Source: Evernia prunastri
Taxonomy: Eukaryota; Ascomycota; Lecanoromycetes; Lecanorales; Parmeliaceae
Assembly: GCA_003184365.1 (NCBI GenBank)
Contig: NKYR01000064.1
Span: 1-64,000 of the forward strand
Reading direction: 5' to 3'
DNA: 64,000 nucleotides
Shown one piece after another: positions 34,698 through 44,259 of this stretch (position 1 is the stretch's first letter; the number at the start of each line of letters is the position of its first letter). The position numbers and the translations under genes were made by a program. The notes beneath the pieces are model-generated. The model was not told the origin of the DNA, did not search any database, and saw only the letters and a program-made list of their open reading frames with translations.

Positions 34698-35868
34698 ATG
34701 GTCCAAAATAAAGGACTCATTTTCAAATCAGTCCCAACGGACTGGCCCGTAGAAGGCAAGGACTTGACAATCGAGGATCAAGGGTTCGATCTCGACGCTG
34801 AGCCAGACAAAGATGGGATCACAACCAAAAATTATTATGTCTCCTTTGACCCATACCAGCGGGGGCGCATGCGCGCTCCTGAGGTGTCATCCTACAATGC
34901 GCCATTTGTCATGGGAAAGCCCATCACCAATTCGGCCGTGTCAAAAGTGCTCAAGTCCAACAACTCGAAATTCAAGGAGGGTGATATCGTAACTGGGACT
35001 TTGCCGACAGAAGAGTACTCGAGCATCTCCGGGGAGGTTGCGAACAACATGGTCAGGAAACTGGACAATCCGTACAACCTTGACCCAAAACTCTTTGTTG
35101 GCGCCCTCGGCATGCCCGGTCTGACAGCATATTCATCTTTCTACGCAATTGGAGAACCAAAGAAAGGGGAGACCATCTTCATCTCCGCTGCCAGTGGGGC
35201 TGTTGGGCAAATCGTTGGCCAACTTGCAAAGCATGAAGGGTTGAAGGTCATTGGCAGCGTGGGTAGTGACGAGAAACTGGACTTCATTAAGAAAGAACTC
35301 AATTTTGATGAGGGTTTTAACTATAAGATGGAGAAGCCTAGCGATGCCCTGAAGCGGTTATCGCCCAAGGGCATTGATATATACTTCGAGAACGTTGGAG
35401 GAGAGCAACTGGATGCTGCCATTGCGGCAATGAACAACTACGGCCGCATTAGTGAGTGTAGCAATCTCGAAAACCTTGTCTAACTGTTGGAATGACTTAC
35501 CGTTCCGACAGTTGCCTGCGGTATGGTTTCGCAGTACAACATATCAGACCCCGATAAGAGATACGGAGTCAAGAACATCGGAGCGGTAGTGGGTAAGCGT
35601 CTGAAGATACAAGGCTTCATTGTCTTCGACGCGAACATGGGCCCAAAATACGCTGCAGATCACCAGAAGAACGTTGCCAAGTGGATCTTGGAAGGGACGT
35701 TCAAGGCGCAGCAGAGCGTAACCGTAGGCATTGATAATGCCGTCAAGGGTTTGTTGGGGATGTTGAAGGGTGAAAATTTTGGCAAGTCTGTCTTGACAAT
35801 CGAAGAAATGAAGGTGAGTTCGATTTCTGAAAGGCCTCCCAATAAATCATACTGACAACTTTTAGTGA
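34698..35868 (+). CDS. Zinc-independent medium-chain NADP-dependent reductase (LTB4DH/curcumin-reductase-like)
   Basis: Exons 34698-35451 and 35512-35813 give 352 residues; a third exon of three bases, the stop codon TGA at 35866-35868, is inferred because a strong donor (aag|gtgagt) follows the last conserved residue. Read-through instead would add a short tail ending at 35855. Family text: YYVSFDPYQRGRM near the N-terminus, LGMPGLTAYSSFYAIGEPKKGE, the nucleotide loop SAASGAVGQIVGQLAK, then IDIYFENVGGEQLDAA and the YNISDP block. Zinc-binding cysteines of true alcohol dehydrogenases are absent, as expected for enzymes that reduce alkenal/enone double bonds with NADPH. The substrate is unknown. 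The gene ends 45 bp from the convergent ThrRS gene. Confidence 0.9.
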
Positions 35869-35912
35869 TAGTGTAGCAGTCTTTCCCAGTCTTAAGCAGC
35901 AGATTGAATAAA

Positions 35913-37652
35913 TTACAGATACTGCTCACTCAGTTTCTTGATCAATTTCTTGCATTGATCCATTCTGAGCCGTACACTTGGACCCATTTTCCTAAAATTT
36001 GCACCAACGCCTGTGTCTTTTTGGATCGGAGCTTGCGAGCCTGGTCTAATCATTTCAATGGTGTCCCATGTCTTTCGTTGATTTGGCTGACCAGAGACAT
36101 TGACATCCAAGGTTGGCCAGCCTCCTTCCATCTTTTCGCCTGCAAAGTTTCTCTCCCCAACAACACAAATCAAATTATAATTTTTCTCCTTGGCCCGCAC
36201 AAGTTTTTGAGATATCGAGTCACCGCTATCATCAATATCGACAATGTAAGTGGGCCTATGTATCTGCTTGGGCAGTATTTCGTCCGTATTTGAAAAACTA
36301 CCCTTCAGTTTGGTCGCATATTGTATGACAGGAACCCTGTTCGTAACAGTCAGAATTATGACTTGGCGAGGACTGAGCCAGAATGGTAGTTGACCGTGAT
36401 GATGTTCGAGTAGAAGAGCCATAAATCGTTCTAGAGACCCGAGCACAGCCCGATGGATCATGACTGGTGTGACTGTACCCATCGTTTGCCGCGAATCGGA
36501 GTCTGAAGTCGGCTCGCCCTTGGCTTCCATCTCAGGTGCTGGCGCGTCGTACCCCAATCCAAATCGTTTTGGCAGCTGGAAATCCAACTGAATAGTGGCC
36601 GTCTGATGGTTTTTCCCATCGCTATCCCGTACGATGACATCAATTTTTGGCCCATAGAAGGCACCATCTCCACGGCTCATCCTCCAGAGCTTCCCGCTGG
36701 CGTCCAAAGCTTCCTTCAACTGATCTTCAGCTCCGTTCCATTCGTCCAATGTGCCGATGTAACCCTCCTTTGGTCTCGTGCTCAGCACGAGCGCATAATC
36801 TTCGAAACCCAACGTGCTGTATACTAAGCGCACAAAATCCAGAGATTTTGAGATCTCATCCTTGACTTGACCAGGCCGGCAGAAAATATGCCCGTCGTCT
36901 TGGTGAAATCGTCGGACCCTAGTCAGCCCACTAAGGGCTCCGGATACCTCGTTTCTGTGCAGGGGACTGAAATCAGCGTAGCGAAGTGGGAGATCTCTGT
37001 AACTTCTGCGTACACTTTGGAACAGTATGCAATGACCCGGACAATTCATGGGTTTGAGGCCGAATTCTTCCGGCTCTGTGATTTCGCCAACACTTTTCTT
37101 TGATTGCATCCGCCGGTCAGAGAAGTCTGATGCGGCTTCAGGCTTGTGTGACGAATTCCCAGTCACCGTAAACATGTCATCCTTATAATTTGCCCAATGA
37201 CCGGATTGCTCCCAGAGGGATTGCTTATACATTGTGGGTGTAAGCACCTCACGAAAGCCGAAAGCTGGGTACTGAGCGCGCAGAAAGGCCGTGAGTTTGT
37301 TGAATATGTGGGTGCCATCGGGTTGGAAGAAGGGCGCGCCAGGGCTCGAGGTGTGGGTGGTGAAGAGGGATTGAGCTGAACCGATTGTACGATGATCTGA
37401 GGGAGAATCCACCTCGGTATGGGCTTGGGATTCCTTTTGTCGATGCCCCCTCTGCCCATCCTTTTCTGCCCATTGATGCTTGGGTTCATGTTGGGCATGC
37501 AGAGGACCTGTTGCGGAAAGATAGAATGGAGCACTGCAAGAACAACTGCGGCGGTCTGTAAGCTTGAGGGACAGCCCCTTGGCGGAGAGGGGAGGGTGAT
37601 TCCGTTCCGATTGGTATTTCTGTATAGGCCGCAGGAGCCGTGCAGGCCTCAT
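35913..37652 (-). CDS. mst1: Mitochondrial threonyl-tRNA synthetase
   Basis: One uninterrupted frame of 579 residues. The N-terminal 50 residues are rich in R, S and L with few acids, as in mitochondrial presequences. The class II core follows: GAPFFQPDGTHIFNKL, FREVLTPTMY, ANYKDDMF, the zinc-site region LKPMNCPGHC, motif 2 around RNEVSGALSGLTRVRRF, and motif 3 GTVTPVMIHRAVLGSLERF. A C-terminal anticodon-binding domain ends the protein. TGS and editing domains of the cytosolic enzyme are absent, as in yeast Mst1. It charges mitochondrial tRNA-Thr. An insertion of about 30 polar residues sits before LKPMNCPG compared with the compact family core. Motif spelling is from the sequence; the compartment is inferred. 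Confidence 0.94.
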   Translation of the reverse strand: MRPARLLRPIQKYQSERNHPPLSAKGLSLKLTDRRSCSCSAPFYLSATGPLHAQHEPKHQWAEKDGQRGHRQKESQAHTEVDSPSDHRTIGSAQSLFTTHTSSPGAPFFQPDGTHIFNKLTAFLRAQYPAFGFREVLTPTMYKQSLWEQSGHWANYKDDMFTVTGNSSHKPEAASDFSDRRMQSKKSVGEITEPEEFGLKPMNCPGHCILFQSVRRSYRDLPLRYADFSPLHRNEVSGALSGLTRVRRFHQDDGHIFCRPGQVKDEISKSLDFVRLVYSTLGFEDYALVLSTRPKEGYIGTLDEWNGAEDQLKEALDASGKLWRMSRGDGAFYGPKIDVIVRDSDGKNHQTATIQLDFQLPKRFGLGYDAPAPEMEAKGEPTSDSDSRQTMGTVTPVMIHRAVLGSLERFMALLLEHHHGQLPFWLSPRQVIILTVTNRVPVIQYATKLKGSFSNTDEILPKQIHRPTYIVDIDDSGDSISQKLVRAKEKNYNLICVVGERNFAGEKMEGGWPTLDVNVSGQPNQRKTWDTIEMIRPGSQAPIQKDTGVGANFRKMGPSVRLRMDQCKKLIKKLSEQYL

Positions 37653-38536
37653 GGACTATGTGTCCTTACTTGTAGGACTTGTATCTACCTTGGCGAACCG
37701 AATATTGGTCTGAATACCCCTATAAGTTTGATTGTACGGTTCTTGGTGGGTAGAAAGGATGATTATCTATGGAGGAGGAAGAACCCTGCAGGAGGATATC
37801 TCCTCTTGCTGACTAAGACTACATGCTAGACTAAACTCGATCCCATCTTTCAACTACTTCCGAAAAAACAGAACAAAATCTCAGCGATCTTGAGAATATG
37901 TAAGCACAAATATACTCGTAAGCATAAGCGAACTCGTAAGAAAGTTCAGGCTTTGCTAGAAGAATACTTTGAATTCCTAGAACAACACAAGTAAAAGAAA
38001 GATATATAAATAAGAGAAATCTTTCTTGTAGAAATAGACTTTCTCGTAAAAACTTTTCGAAGACTACTTCTAAATAATAGCATCGTTATATCGATCTAAA
38101 TAATATTTTTGTTATTCTCGATAAAGATGCTTGAATAGTCAGATAAATATAAAAGATGATAGATTAAAACGATCTCGGCGAATAATTCGGGCTCGTTTAA
38201 TGTTCTGCTGCTGAGATAAGAGAATAAATGCTTCGCGATCCGAAAGATAGTTAGTGCGAGAAATAAAAGACTTCAGATGATCGTCATGAAATATATTTTA
38301 AATTCTTTTTTTATTTAGTTGTAATAGTGTAAAGAAACGATTATAAGCTTTATTATATCCGAGAATTCTGAAAGATTCTTTTCAGCGCGAGACTAGCTTT
38401 TCAGCCTTCTCTTAATATAGCATAATTAAGCTTTCTATATAATATATCATCTGCTTGATACTCTTATTATATCGTACGATTATATTCTTCTTCTACTTTG
38501 ATGTTAGAGCTCGCACGATATTATACACTTCTGCTC
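37653..38536. other. ThrRS upstream region running into A+T-rich transposon-derived DNA
   Basis: Composition is normal to about 37860, then A+T-rich with many CG-only cytosines, resembling moderately RIP-mutated transposon sequence. No motif recognised. Confidence 0.5.
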
Positions 38537-38938
38537 TGTATTGTTAAGAAATGACTATAATATGGATGGTAATCTATATGATAATATGGTGGTTGGTTGA
38601 CAAGGAACGAGGCTTGATACATTGTCTATGTACGTGACTTGGCTAGGTGTACAAGACGAAAGGTCAGGAACCAGAAGAACAGGTGACCCCGAGCAGCCCT
38701 TAAGGGGCTGTCGGCTAATACACGGCTAGGCTGAAATCTCATGGAATCTCATGGAAGCTCCGGTGGCCATGATAGCTCCGGTGGCCGAGTCACACCGTGA
38801 CATTGGTGGTATGTGTAAGGATGATGAATCTATCTGTCTGCAAGATGCATGAAGTGTGCGGAGAGGATCGGCAACTATGCCTAATGCGGAAGCCCTAGCC
38901 CTGCAATGATCCTGTGTAGGATTCTCCGTAACATGTAT
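38537..38938. mobile_element. Solo LTR, 392 bp, with 5-bp target-site duplication
   Basis: The element occupies 38542-38933, starting TGTTAAGAAATG and ending TTCTCCGTAACA. The pentamer tgtat precedes (38537-38541) and follows (38934-38938). Internally gctccggtggcc occurs twice. It is not related in sequence to the 225-bp LTR family to its right apart from the terminal bases. It is un-mutated in a bleached context. Confidence 0.8.
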
Positions 38939-39703
38939 CTAAGATAGATTTAAACTTCTTTTTTATACTTATTCGAATTCTATAGCAAAGTCGCTTATAA
39001 AGAAATATCTCGTTCGAATAAAATAAGAAGTGTAATAGTGATGAAAGAGATTTTCGATAAGAAGTCTAGTATAATGCTTTTCGACGAAGTCTTAAGATAG
39101 TTAATGACTCGAAAATTAATAGAGCTATCGATATTAATTAGACTGCGATCTCATTTCTTCTTAAGCTTACGTACTATTTCTTTCAAAACTCTATTTATAA
39201 TCTCGATCATTTCGATAAATTTATGAAATATCGAAGAATTGTAAGCTATAGCGATTCTCTCTCGTTTTAGAAATTCTCGTAACTTATTATAGTCGAAGTA
39301 ATGCTTAGAATCAACGTAATACGTATAGAACTTTCTGTAAATAACGAAGAACATATCGAGATATCGAATAACGTTTTTAATATTATTGTTTTTATAAGCA
39401 AAGAATATCGAAAATCGAGATATATAGTAACTCGTATTAAGGATATATCTATAATCTGCTGTAATAGTTTTAAAGAGATTTATAAAGTTTATGCTTATGA
39501 ATTGAAAAGAGTAGATTATAATTATAAAACTTAGAGATTGAGATCTAGTTATAGATTTATGCTAAGCATAAATCAAATAGTTAGTAATATATCTCTTTAT
39601 ATTCTGAGATTGTTCAAATTAATAACATAAATTTCGAAGTCTAATTATGATATTTATTTTTACTTAATGATCGCTGAGATCGTGCGTCTCTCGAAGCACG
39701 AAT
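38939..39703 (-). pseudogene. RIP-mutated retrotransposon relic with integrase-like echo
   Basis: A+T-rich DNA. On the minus strand 39354-39151 a short frame still reads like the second half of a Ty3-type integrase core (LREFLKRERIAIAYNSS followed by a GMIEISNRIL-like segment, here EMIEIINRVL). There are no other motifs. The call is tentative because RIP has changed many codons. Confidence 0.4.
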
Positions 39704-39928
39704 TGTCAGAACCGTGCCCAGAGTCAAGTCTAATGGGGGTAAATTGAATAAGACAACTAGATAAAGAGCGAATATGTACACAGGAGAAGAGCGCTTAAAT
39801 ACTAGGAAGAATCCCCGCTAGCCTATGTGATAATGAGAATGTGTCAATGACCAATAAATACTCTATGTGCCTGACACATAGCCATAAACACTCCCTTTGT
39901 ACCTGACAGCTAGGGTACGTCCGTAACA
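39704..39928 (-). mobile_element. LTR (3' LTR of minus-strand Ty3/gypsy element), 225 bp
   Basis: It reads TGTCAGAACCG...ACGTCCGTAACA on the + strand. The adjoining ctaccccccc on its right is, on the element strand, a G-rich polypurine tract directly before the LTR, which marks it as the 3' LTR of a minus-strand element. It is nearly identical to the LTRs at 42698 and 46541. Confidence 0.85.
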
Positions 39929-40115
39929 CTACCCCCCCCCTCAGGCAAGCGATGCCCCAGCGCTGTAGATTGGCCTGCGAGTCGTCTGCGTGCAGAAAGA
40001 ATGAGGATAGTGGCGAGGTCTCGGAGATTTCGGAGACGGCGTGGCCTTTTTGACTTGGCAATAGCGTTGTGAGGCCCAGGGTTCTCCGGATATTTGCTGT
40101 GATAGTCATTGACTN

Positions 40116-40951
40116 CTGATATTGAATTCTGATAGGAGATCCAGATATCTTGCTTGACGTCGACTCAGGTCACGTCCCTCTGCAAAGTACATAAGACCCT
40201 TATGATCAGTGAAGATTTTGACTGGGATATCAGTGCATTCCAGCTCCGGTCTCCAATGTTCTAGGCAGCGAATGATTGCAAGGAGTTCCTTGTCATAGAT
40301 CTGATAGTTGCACTCAGCGGGCGCGAGATTCTTGCTGTAGAAGGCGACTGGGTGGAGAACGCCTTCGTCATCATACTGAGACAAGACACCCCCATTGACG
40401 TAGTCCGAGGAGTCTGTCTCCAGGATTGCCTGGCGATTCCTATCAAAATGGCGGAGAGTAGGGGCTTCGGTTATGGCCTTCCTAAGAAGATCGAATGCTT
40501 TCTGACAGTCAGAGTCCCAGTCAAAGAGTACTTCTTTCCGCGTGAGTCGCATCAAAGGCCTAGCAATCTTGGAGAAGCCTTTGATAAATCGGCGGTAGAA
40601 ATTGCAAAATCCCACAAAGGACTGCGTTTCCTTCAGGCATGTAGGGGTTGTCCAGTCCGTCACGGCCCGTACTTTGGATGGATCGACTTTGAGACCTTCG
40701 GTTGAGACTAGGAGTCCGAGGAACTTGGTCTCTTGTACGTGGAATTCGCACTTGAGGATATCCACTTGCAATCCTGCCTCCCGGAGCTTTTCAAGGACTT
40801 GTTTAACGTGTTTGACGTGCTCCTTGCGAGTCTTGCTGTAGATGAGGATGTCGTCCAAATACGCCTGGCAAAACTCGTTAAGAAATTCGAATAAGACCTC
40901 GTTCATGTATTGCTGGAATATAGCAGGTCCATTTGTCAATCCAAATGGCAT
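40116..40951 (-). pseudogene. Ty3/gypsy reverse transcriptase (C-terminal part) and RNase H
   Basis: The frame runs from MPFGLTNGPAIFQQ, through the catalytic YLDDILIYS, the connection FVGFCNFYRRFI, to the RNase H core (ETDSSDYVNGGVLSQ, YDKELLAIIRCLEHWR, FTDHKGLMYF). Both catalytic regions look undamaged. It is truncated on both sides by assembly gaps (N at 40952 and 40115), so no complete gene exists here. The intact motifs show the element was active recently and escaped RIP. Confidence 0.9.
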
Positions 40952-40952
40952 N

Positions 40953-41243
40953 AGAGTACTTCTTTCCGCGTGAGTCGCATCAAAGGCCTAGCAATCTTGG
41001 AGAAGCCTTTGATAAATCGGCGGTAGAAATTGCAAAATCCCACAAAGGNNNNNNNNNNNNNNNNNNNNNGGCCTAGCAATTTTGGAGAAGCCTTTGATAA
41101 ATCGGCGGTAGAAATTGCAAAATCCCACAAAGGACTGCGTTTCCTTCAGGCATGTAGGGTTTGTCCAGTCCGTCACGGCCCGTACTTTGGATGGATCGAC
41201 TTTGAGACCTTCGGTTGAGACTAGGAGTCCGAGGAACTTGGTC
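40953..41243 (-). other. Assembly artefact: duplicated RT scraps around a run of 21 N
   Basis: 40953-41048 repeats 40525-40620, and 41070-41243 repeats 40557-40730 with two or three base differences; N fill 41049-41069. They are collapsed or overlapping contig ends, not biological duplications, or reads from other element copies. Confidence 0.85.
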
Positions 41244-41244
41244 N

Positions 41245-41573
41245 CGTGTGAGATATTTGCAACCCTGCACTCGGCCAAGTACCTCATCAATGAGTGGGAT
41301 TGGGTACTTGTTCTTTTTGGTGAGTTGGTTGAGTCTCCGGTAATCGACACAAAAGCGTAGGCCTCCATTTGGCTTCTCCGCAAAGAGGACTGGTGACGAG
41401 AATGATGCTTGACTAGGCACAATAAAGCCCTTATTGAGGTGTTCGTCTAGGTACTCCTTGACTTTCTGGAGTTTGTGTGGCGGGAGAGGATAAATCCTGC
41501 TCCGAGGTAAATTGACGTCAGGTCCAGGCACATTGAGCTCGATCTTCGCGTCGTATGAACGGTGAGGAGGCAA
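41245..41573 (-). pseudogene. Ty3/gypsy reverse transcriptase, N-terminal part
   Basis: Minus-strand frame beginning near the protease/RT linker: IELNVPGPDVNLPRSRIYPL, then LNKGFIVPSQASFSSPVLF, then FCVDYRRLNQLTKKNKYP. These are RT fingers motifs. About 40 residues, including the first catalytic aspartate block, are missing between this part and 40951 because of the gap. Confidence 0.85.
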
Positions 41574-41599
41574 CTGATCTGCCCTAGAACGGTCAAAGN

Positions 41600-41679
41600 T
41601 GTTGAATTTCCTTGAGAGACTCTTGCAGTTCTGTCATATCAAGTGGAGTAGCCTCGTTTACCGCGCTCAAATTTGCCAT
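41600..41679 (-). pseudogene. Start of the gag/polyprotein frame
   Basis: On the minus strand an ATG at 41679-41677 opens a frame beginning MANLSAVNEATPLDMTELQ that runs into the N at 41599. Its place, about 280 bp after the 5' LTR, is where a Ty3 gag start is expected. The rest of gag is absent from the assembly. Confidence 0.55.
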
Positions 41680-41944
41680 GTTGAGAGGAAGTTAGCTCTG
41701 AAAGTTTGTTTGTTGGGGGGGATTGGTTTGCACGAATGCTGGGGTGCTTGCACGTATGCAGCGAGACCTCCTCGTAAGGGGTTTTCCTTGTGGTCAACAA
41801 GTCCTAGCCACGAATGGTTCGTTTTGCCTGTAGGTAGGCCACACCCGAGTGTCCAATGATCTGCTATCGAAACAGCTTCACAACGGTCCCGTTTGACAAT
41901 TTTATTTTACTGTTCGCTTGCCAGTACGAACGGAAGGGTGGATG

Positions 41945-41954
41945 ATCTAGTTGT
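41945..41954 (-). promoter_or_regulatory. Putative self-priming site of the Ty3 element
   Basis: Two bases inside the element from the 5' LTR edge, the element strand reads ACAACTAGAT, the exact complement of ATCTAGTTGT at 42015-42006 within the LTR, 39 nt after a TATTTAAG TATA-like box. Tf1/sushi-type elements prime reverse transcription with the 5' end of their own RNA through such a match. No tRNA-type TGG primer site is present. Confidence 0.5.
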
Positions 41955-41956
41955 AG

Positions 41957-42179
41957 TGTCAGAACCGTGCCCAGAGTCAAGTCTAATGGGGGTAAATTGA
42001 ATAAGACAACTAGATAAGGAGGAAATATGTACAGAAGAAGAGCGCTTAAATACTAGGAAGAATCCCCGCTAGCCTATGTGTCAATGGGAATGTGTCAATA
42101 ACCAATAAACACTCTATGTGCTAGACACATAGCCATAAACACTCCCTATGTGCCTGACACCTAGGGTACGTCCGTAACA
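41957..42179 (-). mobile_element. LTR (5' LTR of the minus-strand Ty3/gypsy element), 223 bp
   Basis: Same family as the LTR at 39704 but about 7% divergent by eye (e.g. aaggagg for aaagagcg, cctagg for gctagg). Its right border abuts the satellite-like stretch at 42180, without a matching target duplication on the left LTR. Confidence 0.85.
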
Positions 42180-42360
42180 ATTGCTGCAGTGGCTCGGAAG
42201 GCTGCATGACTGAAGTGGCTGCATGACTGCATGGCTGCATGGCTACATGACTGAATGGCTGCAATGGACATGGCAAGAGCATAAGTATGGGCAAGAGAAG
42301 AGACTAAGACATCTCCATTGCTGCAGTGACTCAAAAGACTACGAAGATTGAAAACTCTCT
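42180..42360. repeat. Fragment of the gctgcatgactg minisatellite
   Basis: Words such as ggctgcatgactgaatggctgca and gacatctcc repeat here and are the same vocabulary as the left end of the array at 7770-8790, here largely unbleached. Confidence 0.7.
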
Positions 42361-42692
42361 AAATCTATAGTTACTATATGATTATTGATCGTGACTGCCT
42401 TAAAAGAAAAAAAATTAAATTAAATTGAAAAAAAGTTTTAAAATTAAATAGAGTTTAAAAAAAGATTTAGTTAAAAATTAAAAATAATCGTTTTTAGTAT
42501 TTTTAGATAAATTTAATAAATTAATTTTAAAACGATTATATAACGATTATATATCGAGATATTACTTAATCGTAGTATTTAAAACGATTATATAACGAGA
42601 CTAAAACTTAACTATCTTTCGTCGCTATTATATAAACGTTATATAATCGTTATATATCGACTGTTTACTCGTAAAATAATTATTTTCGCTAT
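42361..42692. other. RIP-bleached DNA
   Basis: Strongly A+T-rich, with the residual C bases mostly in CG; acgattatataacgatt-like words recur. No gene. Confidence 0.5.
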
Positions 42693-42927
42693 TAATCTGT
42701 TACGGCCGTACCCTAGCTGTCAGGTACAAAGGGAGTGTTTATGGCTATGTGTCAGGCACATAGAGTATTTATTGGTCATTGACACATTCTCATTATCACA
42801 TAGGCTAGCGGGGATTCTTCCTAGTATTTAAGCGCTCTTCTCCTGTGTACATATTCGCTCTTTATCTAGTTGTCTTATTCAATTTACCCCCATTAGACTT
42901 GACTCTGGGCACGGTTCTGACATAATC
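42693..42927 (+). mobile_element. Solo LTR of the Ty3 family in opposite orientation, TSD taatc
   Basis: The 225-bp LTR at 42698-42922 reads TGTTACGGCCG...GGTTCTGACA on the + strand, the reverse of the LTR at 39704. It is flanked by taatc at 42693-42697 and 42923-42927, a clean 5-bp target duplication. It is a typical product of LTR-LTR recombination. No internal sequence remains. Confidence 0.92.
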
Positions 42928-43430
42928 GAGTATATAACGAGTATATAACAAGTGTATAACCTCGTAGAAGGTTAGAACAGTACTTTTATTTTAAAAGTGT
43001 GTATAATTTTCGTATATTTTAAAGCTTTATTACTAATATTCTTCGAGACGTCTAAATTATATTTAAAGTACGAGTTAAGCTTTATATAAATTAATTTAAA
43101 AATAAAAATAGACGCGTCAAAGATTTATATTCTCGACGTAATCTATTATTATAAATTAATAAAATAAAATAACGATCTCGACGAGATACGAGAACTATAA
43201 CTTAAATAATCTAATTTTGATAAAAAGTAAGCGACGTCGAAGTAAAAAAATCGACGAAGACGAGTTAAAAATATTAGATAATAACTTCGAATGTAACATT
43301 ATTAATATCTCGTTATTATTCTTACTTCGTGCGAAGAAAGTTACGAAGAAGATTATTTATATTAAATCTAAAGATAAGAGAACTACGCGATGAAATCTAC
43401 ACTTTATTATCTATTTATACGATACAAGTA
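42928..43430. other. RIP-bleached DNA bordering the Helitron 3' end
   Basis: A+T-rich, CG-biased residual cytosines, no motif recognised. Confidence 0.5.
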
Positions 43431-43610
43431 TAGGCCCATAAATTCAATTCATGGCGCTACACCGAAATGCAGTCAGCCCTATGAAATCAGACTCTGATTG
43501 CGATCTATGCGGCAATCGCCTGCAATGCCTACTATGCGATTTTTGCCTATTTGAATATGTGCCTACTATGCGATGTTTGCCTCCCATGCAATATTCGCCT
43601 TCTTCCACCA

Positions 43611-44167
43611 CTATGAACTCGCTGCCGGTAGAAGAACTTGCTTGATCACCTTATTCTTAATACCCCTCGCCGGCCGATTCGGCTGCTTCCTCGGTAGATC
43701 CTTTGTAGCCACAATAGCTTGAAGACTGGCCCGGTCGCTGCCCTTGTGGACGTACTTGAAGATATATTTGCATGCCTTGACGTTAGCGCAAATCTCTACA
43801 TTGATGTGAGCATCATATTTGGCCGACAAATAGGGACTATAGGGCACCACCCAGCAGTTCTGCTTGGAGTCATCCTCTGGGGCAGTAGCAGGCCTGCGCC
43901 GGCGATATTTGGGGTATCCGAAGTCGGGTTCGAAGACGGTATGATCGCAAAAGTCCTTTGGAAACCCCTTGCTGCATGTGTCCTTATCAGAGTCCCAGCA
44001 TGGCGGAACAGTGCCTGTTTTGGAAGTGGCATAATGACTGCAATTGCCATGGAGCATGCATCGCGTGACGGTGGCATAGAGATTGGGATACAGGCGTTCA
44101 TTAGGGATCTCAGCACTGACAGTGGCGTCTACCTCCGCGGCGGTAAAGAATCGATCCTCAGGGTGCA
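43611..44167 (-). pseudogene. Helitron Rep fragment (second part) fused to 3'-end sequence
   Basis: Read from the N, the frame gives HPEDRFFTAAEVD, VSAEIPNERLYPNLY, MLHGNCSHY, FPKDF, GYPKYRRRRPA, WVVPYSPYLSAKYDAHINV and KYIFKYVHKGSDRAS: standard Helitron Rep text preceding the two-tyrosine region. After SLQA it switches to residues unlike the family, ending at a stop at 43611. That switch is the deletion junction. The reading is secure; activity is not possible. Confidence 0.85.
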
Positions 44168-44168
44168 N

Positions 44169-44259
44169 TTGGTGCAGACCCCCTGCGGGGACCGACTCAC
44201 TATGCAGCTAAAAATTAAAGTCACGGTCTAAGCAGGGGGTCGAAAGCTAATGGAGACAA
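44169..44259. repeat. 91-bp dispersed repeat, second copy
   Basis: Matches 27289-27379. It begins right after the N at 44168 and ends where the Helitron intron/exon border would be, replacing about 90-150 bp of Rep coding sequence. It may be an insertion or a misjoined contig end. Confidence 0.75.

Larger units (their letters stand above)
39704..42179 (-). mobile_element. Broken Ty3/gypsy LTR retrotransposon, minus strand, assembly-collapsed
   Basis: Order on the minus strand: LTR 42179-41957, leader, gag start at 41679, an N at 41599, RT start 41573-41245, N, duplicated scraps, RT/RNase H 40951-40116, N at 40115, C-terminal tail, polypurine tract and LTR 39928-39704. Most of gag, protease, the middle of RT and integrase are missing at the N positions, so the element is a collapsed contig chain. 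The outer flanks cgaat (left) and attgc (right) do not match, and the two LTRs differ at roughly 15 places. Confidence 0.8.

Noticed and set aside
37163..37829. Plus- and minus-strand frames over the ThrRS N-terminus
   Set aside because: Shadows of the ThrRS reading frame without recognisable content.
40953..41243. Tandem reverse-transcriptase domains
   Set aside because: Duplicated contig ends around N bases, not separate genes.
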